Assembly: GCA_013396655.1 (NCBI GenBank)
Contig: WBMV01002667.1
Span: 792,675-856,674 of the forward strand
Length of the DNA stretch: 64,000 nucleotides
Reading direction: 5' to 3'
Source: Campylorhamphus procurvoides
Lineage: Eukaryota > Chordata > Aves > Passeriformes > Dendrocolaptidae
This document shows positions 36,681 to 48,200 of this stretch, in pieces. The notes beneath the pieces are model-generated. The model was not told the DNA's origin. It saw only the letters and a program-made list of their open reading frames with translations, and did not search any database. Every line of letters starts with the position of its first letter. Within the stretch, counting starts at the first letter, position 1. A program made the position numbers and the translations under genes.

Positions 36681-39059
36681 TCCCTCACCAGGAAAGAGTC
36701 AGTGTTCAGGTTTGTTTTTTTCCAGCCCTGCTGCTGGCATGCAGTGCCAAGCTGTGACAGTGCAGTTCTGGCCAAACCAGAGGCATGTCTTCCCTCCAGG
36801 AGCTCCCCATCTCCACATGGCTCCCACTGCAGACAGCATCCTTAACCCATCTTCTCAAGTCTTTTGGCAACCTCATCTTTATTTGCTATTGACAACATAG
36901 CTGTAATTGCAGCCCTTGGAAGAACAGATAGAAGGAACTCTCCAGGTACTGTGTGGAATATAAAGCATTACATGGTCTGAGTCTTGTCTGGAGATAGCTG
37001 TGACTGCTCTGACGACGGGAGAGAGGGCCACTCAGTCCCTGAGCCCAGTTTCCTCCTCAGTGCTGACCTTTCACAGCCACAGAAAACTCACATGACATCC
37101 CATGGTCTCACTGGATCCCTGAACATCCCCTTAGTTCCAACAGATACAGGCACTGGGATTTTCCTGTGTTCCCATTTGTGGGATGAGGAGCAGAGCAGTC
37201 ACTGTCTCCTGCAAGCCTCAGTGCCACCTTGGAATCAATACCCCACCAACAAGGATGGCAGTAAGTTTAATTCTTGATAAATGGTAGACATAAAACTGAG
37301 CTATTGTGTTGCTGAAAGAAATTGAATTAAGGGTGAACTGAAGAGACACATTGCTTGGCAGCATGGCTGATAGCTCTGCCTGCTCAGCCAGCTGCCACGA
37401 CAGCCTTTTGGCTCTTGAGGCAGCTCCTCCTGGTCCTGGCAGGTCCCTGGGTGCTCAATGCTCCCTGAAACCAACCCATTCCCAGTTCAATGCCTCTTGT
37501 TGCTCTACAGGAAAGCAGATCTGGAGCCCCCTCAGGATCCCACTCAGCATTTCACCTCAGCATTGATCTCAGCATCACCCCAGCTCAACATTTCCCTCAT
37601 CATCCCCTCCCCAGCATCCCCCTCCAGCATTCCCTGCATTAGGGCACATCCTGTCTCTGGGATCCCATGGCCACTGCCATGTCCCCCCAATGGCCACAGC
37701 TCCTTCACCCTGTTCCCTGGACATGTGGGGAAGGGAGTTTGGTCTTTGCCAAGCTTTCTGGTCCAGACAGTCTTTCCCTTGGGATGGACACTTAAAGTCT
37801 GATTATTTTCCCTGGTGCATCTGTGATAGACTAGGTTTCCTCTGCATGCACAGGAAGACTTTCTTCATTAGCTGTTAGACTCCAGCTCCCGAAGAGCAAA
37901 TTAGGGGACATGAATATGCAAATTAATGTTTCTAAACTGATAGCAGCAGCGCTGCCTCTGAGGGGATCAAAGCTGGGGTGACATTTGGCTTCCAACTCTT
38001 CGCATTTGGGGGTGGGGTTTGGCACTTTAATTGTTTCTTGCATTGGAGAGAACTAAAAATAAACCTTCTACGAAGTGGTTCTCCTGCTCACTCTGCTGGG
38101 TTTGGGCTGGACTTTTTTAAATAACTTTTTCCCTGTGTTGCCCAAGCTAGCAGCATTCTACTGGAGGGGCTGAGGCATTTCCAGCTGTGCAGAGGCCACC
38201 CCAGTGATGCTCTGACCATTCCGTGTGCAGGGCTGCAGTGGTGGCATGAGCACAGTGGACATGAAGAGATGATTTGGCACCAGGGACAGCTCGGGGATGT
38301 GGTGGATAGCAGAAACTGCACGGTGTCACAGTGAAGGTTGCTTCAATTCAGGCTGTAAATCCCCCAAAGAAGCCATTCTCGTATTTCAGAGGGTGTTTCC
38401 AGTAATGCCCAAGCCCACTGACTTTCCATCCCTGCAGCCACCCATGTCCAGCACCCAAATGCCCCAAAAGCACCAGTGGAGGGGGGTTTGGCAAGCAGAG
38501 AGGGCTCTGCATCCATCACACCCTCCATCCCCATGGGGCATCTCCATCCTAGGCCACTGCCCAGGTAACTCCTTGGTAAATATTGGTAATCAGAAGCAGA
38601 TAATAAGGAACTCCAACAAACTCCCTGCCAGAAGCAGCTGTTGGTTCATGTCTCACTACCCCAGGCTTTAAATGCCCTTGGCTGGCTCTCACCCCGCTCT
38701 CTGCCAGCCCAGCCTCTGCTCAGAAGTAATTAGGAGATAATTAACATTTGTAGTGAACAGCAGGAAACATCTGGGCCCAATAAAGTACGAGGAGCCCTCG
38801 AGGGTGATTAATGGGGCTGCGAGACAGGAGAGAGGTGGGTGGCACAGCAGAACATTGTGCTGTTGGGGACAGGCTGGGGACTGGATGGCATGGGATGGCA
38901 TGGAGACATCTCTAGGGGATGCTCCAGGGATGGGGATGCCTCTTCCCACCCTCCTCCCGTCCAAGGATGGGAAAGCAGCACTGTAACCCCTAGGAAGAGT
39001 TTCTCAGCTGGGAGTCAATCACTTGGAAGAGACCCGTAGGAAGAAGAGAGGGCATTTGG

Positions 39060-39225
39060 TGGAGCTAGAATTTATTTTGTATGGCTCCTACTTAATTATT
39101 TCATTTGCATAACCCTGTGCAGTTACTCACTTTTGTCATCATGAAATTCAGCCATGTGCAAACAGTTTGCAAAAATAACACATCTAACACAAACTTATGT
39201 TTGTTTACACGATGGGGTTAATAGG
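39060..39225. promoter_or_regulatory. Candidate element with POU octamer and forkhead motif
   Basis: Perfect octamer ATTTGCAT at 39103-39110 next to TTAATTATTTC, and TGTTTGTTTACAC (forkhead-like) near 39200, in AT-rich sequence. Confidence 0.42.
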
Positions 39226-39245
39226 GCCTGACAGGCAGCCTAGAA

Positions 39246-39301
39246 CCCCCTTCCCCTTCTTTTTCCCCTTCTTCTTTCCCTTTCCCTTCCCCTTCTTCTC
39301 T
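39246..39301. repeat. 56-nt uninterrupted polypyrimidine tract
   Basis: Only C and T for 56 bases, built of CCCCTTC and CTTTCCC units. Such tracts can adopt triplex (H-DNA) structure. Confidence 0.95.
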
Positions 39302-40519
39302 AAAGAGAGGAATAAACTTCTACATTGATTTCGGGAGAAATATTTGGGGTGTTGCAGGGCTTCATCAGCTCCTCTCCAGCAATTCCCTGACCACCTCACT
39401 GCAGAGCTCTGTAGAGGAGGGAGAGCCTTGGGTTTCCCGGAGCCACTCACACATTATTTCTCTGTGAATCAGTGGAAGGCCAAGCCAAGGGGTCCTCGAG
39501 GCCTCCCATAACCTTATTAAACCTTTCCCTCACTCCTAAAGGTTCCCATGCCCAGACCTCTCCAGCCTTTCACTAGCGGTGTGTGGGTTGGATACTGAAG
39601 AAGCCAAAAATACAGCCGTGTGCACACAGAAACGTATTTTTAGGGCTGTGCTGACCTTCTGCAGCTTGCTGCTGTCCTCTCCATGTGACACCAGGAGAAA
39701 TATCCCCGGTGACACTTGGTGGCCGTGCAAGTGGCCCGCAAGCGAGTGGCTCTGCACGCGTGGGCTCAGCAACCAGCACAGCCAGGAGGGCTCAGTGCCA
39801 AGGGATGCTTGGCAAACCAGGCTGACATTTCCCAGCGTGACATTAATAAAGGTGGGCTGGAGCAGGGCAGAGCTCCTGAGGCGCTGGGGAGAAGCCAGAA
39901 CATCCCTGAGGAGGGGGACTCCGGGGTCCCATCCTGCTTGTTCCCTTTCCCACCCAATGGCAGCAGTTCCCAGGGTCCCCCCCAGCCGACACGTGGGTGA
40001 GCAGCCCTGCTCCAGCCTGGCATTTCTGGGGCACCCATGTCCTGGGCCACTCAAGCAGTGGCTGCTGAAGGACACACGTGGGCATGGCATGGGGAACAGC
40101 ATCCTCACAGGCAGAGGCTTTTTGCCAGTATTGGAAAGTTTCCGAGATGTTTGAAAAGTTTGGATTTGTTAAGCACAAAGTTTCCTGGTCCCTCTGCCAG
40201 CCCCGGTGGCTGCTGCTGAGTCCAGAGGTTGAGGGGATTTCCAGGCAGCCAAATGCCAGAAGTTGATGGTCTCTGGGAAATCTCCCCTCAGAGTTGTGTA
40301 CACACCACAGAAAACTCCTTTGGTCATGATCCAGGAAGCTCTGGGAAGCCATGGGATGCATCCCCTCTGGTGAGCATCCCCTGGGAGGCCCCAGGGCCAC
40401 TCAGCCAGGGTTGCTGCTGCCCCAAATTCCCCTGCAAGCAATACTAGCAAAAAGCAACAAACCTCCTCCTGCACTTGACCCCCCTTCAGCTGCTGGACCC
40501 ACAAGGCTGAGAACACTGA

Positions 40520-40710
40520 CGCATGGTTCTTTCAGAGAGAACAATTTCAAGTGTCTATAAATACCCAGGAAGGTAAATGCATTAACCTTATCATGATCCC
40601 TAAGTGTAATTACATACAGCCTGGTTCCCATGTAAATTAGTACACTAATAACAATTCTGTTCTGTAATTACTGTTGTTTCTTAGATCTCGCAGCTATTTG
40701 CCCATTCAGT
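40520..40710. promoter_or_regulatory. Candidate conserved non-coding element
   Basis: AT-rich with GTAATTACAT, GTAAATTAGTACACTAAT, CTGTAATTACTG and CTATAAATACCC motifs, suggesting homeodomain/MEF2-type binding. Confidence 0.38.
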
Positions 40711-42365
40711 CACACATGTGAGGGCATTCCCACTGCCATTCCCACTGCTGGAGCAGCCTTGGCCAAACAGCTCCAGGCAATGCTTGGGAAACCTGTGTGC
40801 AGACTACAAAGTCTATTCATAGTTTAAGTAAAGATGCTACAAACAAACCAAACCTGGTGCTAGTCCAACCAAAGGGCTGCTTCCCACCAGAGGAGAAGAG
40901 TTTCTTCTGGCCAAGCTCCCTGGGGAGCCAGGTGGGACCAGCTCCAGTGTGGGAGGGCAAGTTATACTGGGAGCCTGTTCCCAGCACCTGTGAGATTCTC
41001 CACTGTGTAACGGGGCACTGGGACAGGGGCACCAGCATGCCAGGACCAAGACAAAATCTGCCAGTGGTAGCACATGGCAAAGGCAACTGCAGAGCTGCTC
41101 GATGCTCAGGGACCCCCAAGTTTCCCTGAGGGCCTCTCCATTGACTCAGGAGAAAGAAAGAGCATCCACTCAGATCTCCATGGAAACCAGGGAGCAGTGG
41201 GGAAGACTTTAATTTGAAGTGTTGATTTGGCGGAGGCCCTGGGAGCCATGGGCAGGAGATGAGCTGCATTAAGGAGCAGCAGGGGTGGGATGTAGCTCTG
41301 AAAATGGGTGCCAAAAGGGTATCTGATACCATTAGGCTTGAAAAGCTGCTGTGAGAGGCAGGGAGCTGAGTGGGGCCAGTGTCATGGTAAAGGATTTATT
41401 TAATTCATTTGGCCCCTTTTCTGTGTGCAAATTATCCATGGAGAGACTTTGTTGTTCTTTTTTGCTTAATTTGCTCATTAATTTGCAGCACAGGGGCAGA
41501 TGGTTGGTGCAGGCAGAGCTCAGAGCATCCTCCTGCCCACACCCCGGGCGAAGGCAAACCCTGACACCATCCCCACACCGTGGGGACCGCAAGCACCAGC
41601 ACACCCTGCTCTCACCTCCCTCCGCACGTACTTTGGAGATAAACAGAAGGCTGCAGCCTCCGAGGCTTTTATTGCAGGACATTTCATTTACTGTAATTAC
41701 TGAGGGATGTTTCCCCCGAGATACAATCGGTGTGACATTTGCGCAGATGAACCTCCTGGCACAGCCTGCTCTGCTCACACCCACCAAACAGATTCACAGT
41801 CCTGCAGCAGGATGCAAAGCCAAAGTCCTGGGGGAGCCGTGGGGCAGCTCCCTCCAACCTCCCAGGGATGAGCACAGGGGCAGTGAGTGAGGGGCAAGTA
41901 GAATAGGAACCCAATGCTGATCCGGGCTGGGAGGTGAGGAGTGGCTGTCGGCCCCTGACTTGCTGTGCCCCTAAAATCAAGTGCTCTCTAAGCATGAATT
42001 TGGGGTGCATTCTGATGTATCCCTTTAGGTACCTCACACCAATGAGTCAAGTGATCCACTCTTTCTCCCACAAACCCTTCCTTGTCATCTGATGGGATCT
42101 GCTGCCTCTCCAGAGGGGCCTTCATTGCCTACAGCACCCACATGGTTTATTTAAAAACTTTAATAGTCTTTGGAAATTACAAGCAAACAATCTGTGTTGA
42201 CCTTCACTAAGGTGGCCACAGCTTCCCACCTCCGTACAATAAATCAGTCAGTAAATGAACACAGAGACTCAATTTGTCATCAAATGTCAAGCCTGAGACG
42301 GAAAGACGGGAAATGATTTAAAAGCAACCAACAGTTTAGAACTGCTGCACATTTCTCATTATGGA

Positions 42366-42461
42366 GTTGCGAATTGTTATGAAAAACTAATCTGTGCTTA
42401 AGCTATGTCTGGGGCTGCAAATTGTGCAAAACTAATCTGCATTTAAGTTCTGGTCTGCCCA
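42366..42461. repeat. 48-bp tandem duplication inside an AT-rich candidate element
   Basis: Unit 1 (42366-42413) and unit 2 (42414 to about 42461) share GCRAATTGT, an exact AAAACTAATCTG (42383-42394 and 42428-42439) and TTAAG. Unit 2 has a 3-bp deletion and several substitutions, so the duplication is old. Confidence 0.8.
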
Positions 42462-44599
42462 GAGCAACCAAGGCCTCTCTTCTTCACCCCATGGCTGGGG
42501 TGAGTCCCATCCAAGACCCCCAATAGCCTTTGAGCATCACTGCCAAGAATACTCTGCTCTCTGTCAGACCCAGCAGCAGCCAAGCTCTGTAGGATGGATT
42601 TCGAGGTGTGTTTGTGAGCACCATCCCTAGGTGAGCATCCCTCCTGGGAGTACATGCTCCCCTAGACCAGCCATCTGCCCCAGGGAGAGGCCACCGACAT
42701 GCAATGTCACCATCGTGTGATGTCACCACAGCACCCATCAACCATCCCATCCATTGCAGCTGAACAGGAGTGTGGCTGCTGCAGCTTGGAGGCTCCTCAT
42801 CCCTCCTGCCAAGCTCCTTTCTCTGGAAGTGCTAATAAAATGCATTTCCTCCAGCCAGCGTCTCACTCAGGGAACCTTCGCATGGGAATGATTGAGTGCA
42901 CTTAATATAGTTGCTCCCACCGTAAAAAGGATTCTGAACTTGGTATTTGACAGCCTTGATCTTAAAGAAATCCATTAAGAGTAGCTTTATCTCCAGGTTT
43001 TGTAACCATTAAATCAGGTTTTATCAAGTTGGTGATGCTCTTTCAGGGAGACAAGTGGGAGACACAGGGAATAAACCTCCCAAACTTCCATGTTGGGGCT
43101 GCTGGGCTGGATTTGAGTGACATGGAAATAACCAAGAGGGGCTTTGTCTGTGTAGGAAGCCCCTGGGGGTGATGCAGCTGCCCTCTGTGCAGCCAGGCCT
43201 CATCAGCAGGTCACAGCACCCTTTGCTGGATCCTGCCATGCTGCTTCCAAGCGCCTCAATCAGCTTTCGGTTTGGCAGAGATGCTAAATACTCAATTCAG
43301 CTAATAAAGATGCCCAGTAATGTCATATTACAGGGCTGGCGAGCTCCCAGCAAATATTATGGTGAGGCTTTGTTTAATTAGAGGGTTCTCAGGCAGTCAC
43401 ATTTCCTCCTCACAATGGGGAAAACAAGCTGGGTTTAAAAGTTTGGTCTGGCAGTGAACCCTGCTGAGGCTTTGGCATCCTGAGAGCAAGCTTACCAATG
43501 GGCTTCAGCTGCTGCAGGGGCTTTGCACACAGTATCTATGTTTCTTTTTCCTTTTTAAATTTATTTTCTCATTACTAGTTGTCATTGTTTAGTGGTCCTT
43601 CCCTGTCCCAGGTGCTGGGGCCAGGTCTTCCCCCTCTCCTTACTCCTCTGCTGCTGTCCCAGTCATGCCTTCACCAAGGCAGCAACACTCTGGTCCCCAA
43701 AGGGTCCCATGTGTATCCGCTCCTAGAGGGTACAGCACTCCCAAGAGTTAACTGAAACCATGAAAAATCTTTCCCATCCTTTCCCTCCCTGTACACCTGG
43801 GTGATGAGACACGAGATGAGCTTTTTAGTGCAAACTAATTCTGTCATTACTGGAATCCAGTTTCCTTCCTGACCTGAATGCAAATGGGAAGAGCACACCA
43901 AGCTGCATGCCAGGTACAGGCGCTCGGAGTTCATTGTCATTAGTGGGGATGATTTTATTGACAAGTGGGAGCTGCCCCCACACTTGCCCCATGTTCAAGT
44001 GGCAGCAGTACACTTCCCTTTCCTAAAGAAAAAGTTTTATCACCTTCTCTTAACATCCTTTTTCTTAAGTTCCATAGATTTTGGGCCACAGCCGTGTGCC
44101 AGCTCAGCTCAAGTCACTGCGTCGGCGTCCCCTGAACGCAGGCACATCATTCACCACTTGAGCTGCCTCTGCTGCGGGTACAGCACCAGCTCATTCATAA
44201 GCCTCAAGAAATATCGTTGTGTGAAAATGTAATAAAAATTATTCAGCTAATCTACTTTAATAACACAACTTCGGGGCCTCTCTGTGCTGCAGACATTATA
44301 ATCAGTTCTAAAATATGAGCTGTCATTTCCCATCAGTGCAAGAAAGGCAGAGGAACTTGGCACCCGACTTCATTGGGACCACTAATTCACCAGTCTCAGG
44401 CCCGAGAAGAGCAAGGCAGTGTTTTCAGGGGTGGTGGGCTGCCCTTCCCACTATTGCCATTCATGGTTCCTGCCCTGACCTCCAGGGTGCTCCAGGGAAT
44501 GGGGATGACACAGACAACCTCCAGCACTCATTTCCACAGGACAGGGACACTGCAGATTGCCACCTCCCCCTGAAGAAAATGTTGTCGCACACTGCCAGT

Positions 44600-45061
44600 T
44601 GTGCACAGCAATTTTAATGAATCAAGGATGAATAAAAAGTATCAAAAATCCCAGAAAACTACTTCAGCGTGTACAAAACTCACTGTAGAATACAAAATTC
44701 TTTAAAAATATTCTGCAGGATCAAATCTGCAAGCTTTTTAAGTTAAAAAAGACTCCAAAGTGCCTAATACATTGTCACGTTTAACAAAAATAAAGATCCT
44801 GTGGTTGTAAAGTGCTGTAACAAACAGATCCACACTCCTCGCTTTGTGCAGATGGAGCCACGTGGCACCACTGACATTCACAGCAACGCCCAGGGATCCC
44901 AGTAAGAGACACCCCAAGTTTGGCAAGGTGACTATGAGGGAACTGGGTTCACGATCCACCTTTCAGACAGCCACAGGCACCCCCAAGGTGGTGCTGCCAG
45001 TGAAGCCATGGCAGCTGGCACAGTAACCAGCTGCTATGCCATGGTGGGTGGGCAGGTGTGC
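44600..45061 (-). other. NPHP4 3' UTR (inferred)
   Basis: Sequence between the stop codon and the candidate polyadenylation site, about 460 nt. The distal half (44640-44830) is AT-rich. The end is inferred from the ATTAAA signal and is not proven. Confidence 0.6.
44613..44618 (-). terminator. Candidate polyadenylation signal ATTAAA for NPHP4
   Basis: On the minus strand ATTAAA is followed about 12 nt later by a CA dinucleotide and then a GU-rich GTGTGCG stretch, the usual order of cleavage signals. No AATAAA is seen on this strand closer to the stop. Confidence 0.55.
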
Positions 45062-45202
45062 TCACTGGTAAAGGACCTTCACGCAGAAGGTCTCCTCATT
45101 CTTCTCCTCATGGTCATTGATGTGAATCAGGATTTCCTCCTCTCCCACGGTCTGGCTCGGGGCGAAGCGCAGGCCGATAGTGTAAACTTCCCCACCAGCC
45201 AC
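45062..45202 (-). CDS. NPHP4: NPHP4 coding exon 27, C-terminus and stop
   Basis: Encodes [40 protein letters not shown], then TGA. Human ends EEAFCVKVIYQ. The C-terminus is almost invariant, in line with reported NPHP1-binding in the C-terminal part. Confidence 0.96.
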   Translation of the reverse strand: MAGGEVYTIGLRFAPSQTVGEEEILIHINDHEEKNEETFCVKVLYQ

Positions 45203-48200
45203 CTGCAGGACAGCAGGCAGGAGGTGGCAGCAGGACCTGGCCAGGCCCCCTCACCTGCCCACCCTCCTCAGGCCAGCACAGCCCTCCTGAAGCAGCACAC
45301 CTGGCACCTGCTGAGCATCCCATGGTCCAGCCAGAGGAGTACTGGGGGCTGGCAAGGGGGAGTGCTGGCAGCAGGACATACCTCAAAGGAGTCCTCCTTG
45401 AACTGCAGCAGGTCAGGGCGGTTGGTGCACAAGAAGTAGAGCCGGGGTGAGGGGTAGGGGTTGGTGTAGGTGATGCACTTGTTGCAGCCTCTCCCACCTC
45501 CCGCAGGCAGCGAGATCTCAAAGGCCTGCGGGGGAGCAGGAGTCGTGGCAGAGATGGCACAGACAGCAGGGTGGGCAGCAGGAACAACAGGCTCTCCCCC
45601 AAACCAACCATGGTGAATTGCCTCCCACACATTGCCTTCCCTCCCACACTTCACATCTGCTCTGCCAGCCGGCAGAAAGAGCCCACCTTTGAGCAAAAGG
45701 AGCAGCAATTAATTACAAGCCCAAAAGATGAAGGGCTGGGAGAGCACAGGAGACCGGCCAGCTCCTTCTCTATCTTATTCCCAGATGTCCATGGGGAAAG
45801 CCATGGCTCAGATAACTAGATGGACTCAATGACCTTTAAAGGCCCCTTCCAACCTAAACTACTGTATGGTTCTCTAACACCCCATGGCACCAGCAGCATG
45901 TGGCAGGATGCCGGGGCGCCAGTGTAAACACCAATCTGAACCTCTCCTGGTACCGTGGGGTTCAGGAAAATATTTTTAGAAGGAACACATTATCCAGGAA
46001 ATCTAATTTTCTGTCTTTGAGGCAAGGCCTCCGCCAGCACAGCGCTAATCGAAAGCAGCATGCTGCAGCTCTAATTTCACAACCGGGAATACTTCCGAGC
46101 TGCTGCTCCTCAGCGTGGGGCTGCCTCCAAAACAGCCTGAAAGGCATTTTACCAGGGGCTTCAGTGAGATTATTCAAGCGCCCGAGGGCTAAATGTGTGC
46201 TCTGAGTGGCAAGCACCAAAAAAAAACACAGATGGAAAGAGAGGAAGAAGCATAAGACAGCCCCAGGTTACTGGCGGGACTGCGACCACTGATCCGGTGC
46301 CATCACCATGTTTCTCAGTCACGAGAGCCCCCATACCTTGGAGATGAGGGGCTGCCTGCAGGACAGGCAGAGCAGCCAGGAGGACACCAGCTGGTGGTAC
46401 TCCACGTCCACCAGGTTGAGGTAGATGAACTTGCTGCCAGCCCGCCGAGGCCTCACACCGATATACAGGTCCTGGATGCCGTTAGCAGGGAGAAGGAAGG
46501 CACCATTCGGATCCACCTGTGGAACAACACCTAGAGGTACAGCCACCCACAGCCGATTGCAGCCCTGCAACAGCCAGCTTGGAGCATCACCTCGACCCAA
46601 CTCAGCTTAAAAACCCTATACCACCACTATTGAATCCCACCCCCAGGAATACTCTGGAACTAATTCATCTCAGGAAGGACAAGAGCCACTCAGGAACAGC
46701 CAGCACCTTCCCAGTCCAGGCGTTTCCCTACACAGTCGTTGCCTGGGGAGCCTTTGCCTTTCCCTTACAGGACAGCAATGGAGTTTTTGTGCCTTTTATT
46801 ATTCACATTCGCAATTACGGCCAAGCGAATTCTAAAGAAATTGTGAGTCTTCAGACGGTCTCATTAACGCAGATAATTTGCCCTCCGGGGTTTCACGCCA
46901 ATGATCCTACACATGACAGCTCTAATCAAAAGATAATTATCACAAACGCTTTACGGCTCTCAGGCTCTCAGTTCTTCATAATTCCAATTGGGCTGGCATT
47001 CCCTTTCAGGAAGGGATTTCCCTGGGCTGACCCAGGCCAGCCAGCCCTGAGCCTGCTGCGGGGGTTACCTCCAGCTCCTGGGGGTGGGAGGTGAAGGCCT
47101 GCACCCTCCGTGCTGCTGCAGTGCCATGCAGCAGCAGGGAGAGGCGGGTGAGCTGCCCAACCGTGCAGGCGACGTCCAGGCGCTGCAGGGAGTGCAGGTA
47201 GAACTGCCAGATCTGGACAGGTGCTGCCAGCCAGGCATCCCTGTGCATGGACAGACAGGGCTCATCACACCATGGGAATCAGCATTCCCCACCCCTCTGG
47301 GGTCAGCACTCCCCACCCCTTTGGGGTCCTGCTACTTACGTATAAATAGCTACAAAGAACTTTTTGATCTGCGGGCTTGGTCCTCCAGCTACTTTGAGGA
47401 AGATGTCCTGTGGCTCGCCAGGCCCCTGCACAGACACCAGAGCACCATCCCAGCAGCTGACCACAAAACCAGATAACGAGAAGCCCAGGGGTGTCCTCCC
47501 ATTAACAGAGGAACCCACTACCAACCCCCTTATGAAAGCAGATGCTTTCAGTACCTCGTTAAACTATGTTATTAAGTTATTATACAGCTTGGCTGAGCTC
47601 TTCCAGTATTTTTAATTACAAAAGAGGATACAAATGACTATCGCATTCCAGGTCTGCATCTGTAATCAAATTTTGGCAAATTTTCTGCAAGTTTTCTAAC
47701 AAGCCCTAATCCAATTACCATACTAACGCATTTCCACAACAGCAATTAGCAAATATCCCTCGTCACCATCTGCATGGACATGCCCAAGTTTATTTTTCCT
47801 TTCCACCACTCCCAGCCTCAGAGGCAGCCCAGGAGAGCCTCTCGCTCGAGGAGGGAGCAGAGTGGCACAGGGCTGGGCACGGAGCTGCCCCACCACCCTG
47901 GCATCCCCCAGCAGAAACAGGCTTTGCCACGCACCCTGAGGATACACCATCCCACCAGGCACTGCCAGTGGGTGCAGATATCTCAAGCAGTGGGAAGGTC
48001 TATCCCAACCCAACAAAAGGCTGCTTTTTCCCAGTGTCTGAATCATCTGGTACTTGCTCAGAAGAACAAGCAAGCACAGGCTGCTGTGTGATGTGATAAG
48101 GGGCAACGCTCAGCCTCCCCCGCCAAAACAATGCGGCTCCTTTTAATTGGGAGTCAAAAGCAGTTCCTGTTTTCACTGGTGCCAGTGTGTCACTGTCATG

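Larger units (their letters stand above)
36681..44589. other. Intergenic DNA between candidate elements and NPHP4 3' end
   Basis: Candidate AT-rich blocks at 37890-38050 (TATGCAAATTAAT, octamer 37916-37923), 39060-39225, 40520-40710, 41385-41495, 41630-41760, 42140-42460, 42825-43040, 43235-43400 and 44000-44310. Open frames of 180-190 codons at 39.5-41.9 kb on both strands overlap each other and show no domain. Confidence 0.55.

Noticed and set aside
39205..39450. Lysine/glycine-rich KGKGKKKGKKKGKG peptide on the minus strand
   Set aside because: It is only the translation of the polypyrimidine tract at 39246-39301.
39536..40154. Overlapping 185-191 codon open frames on both strands
   Set aside because: Several long frames overlap in GC-rich DNA on opposite strands, without domain, splice pattern or known motif. 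Stop-poor composition explains them.
41332..41890. 151- and 179-codon open frames on opposite strands
   Set aside because: Mutually overlapping, no recognisable domain, and crossing AT-rich candidate regulatory blocks.
45114..45647. 177-codon minus-strand frame overlapping the end of NPHP4
   Set aside because: Shadow frame of exons 26 and 27; the NPHP4 frame matches the conserved protein.
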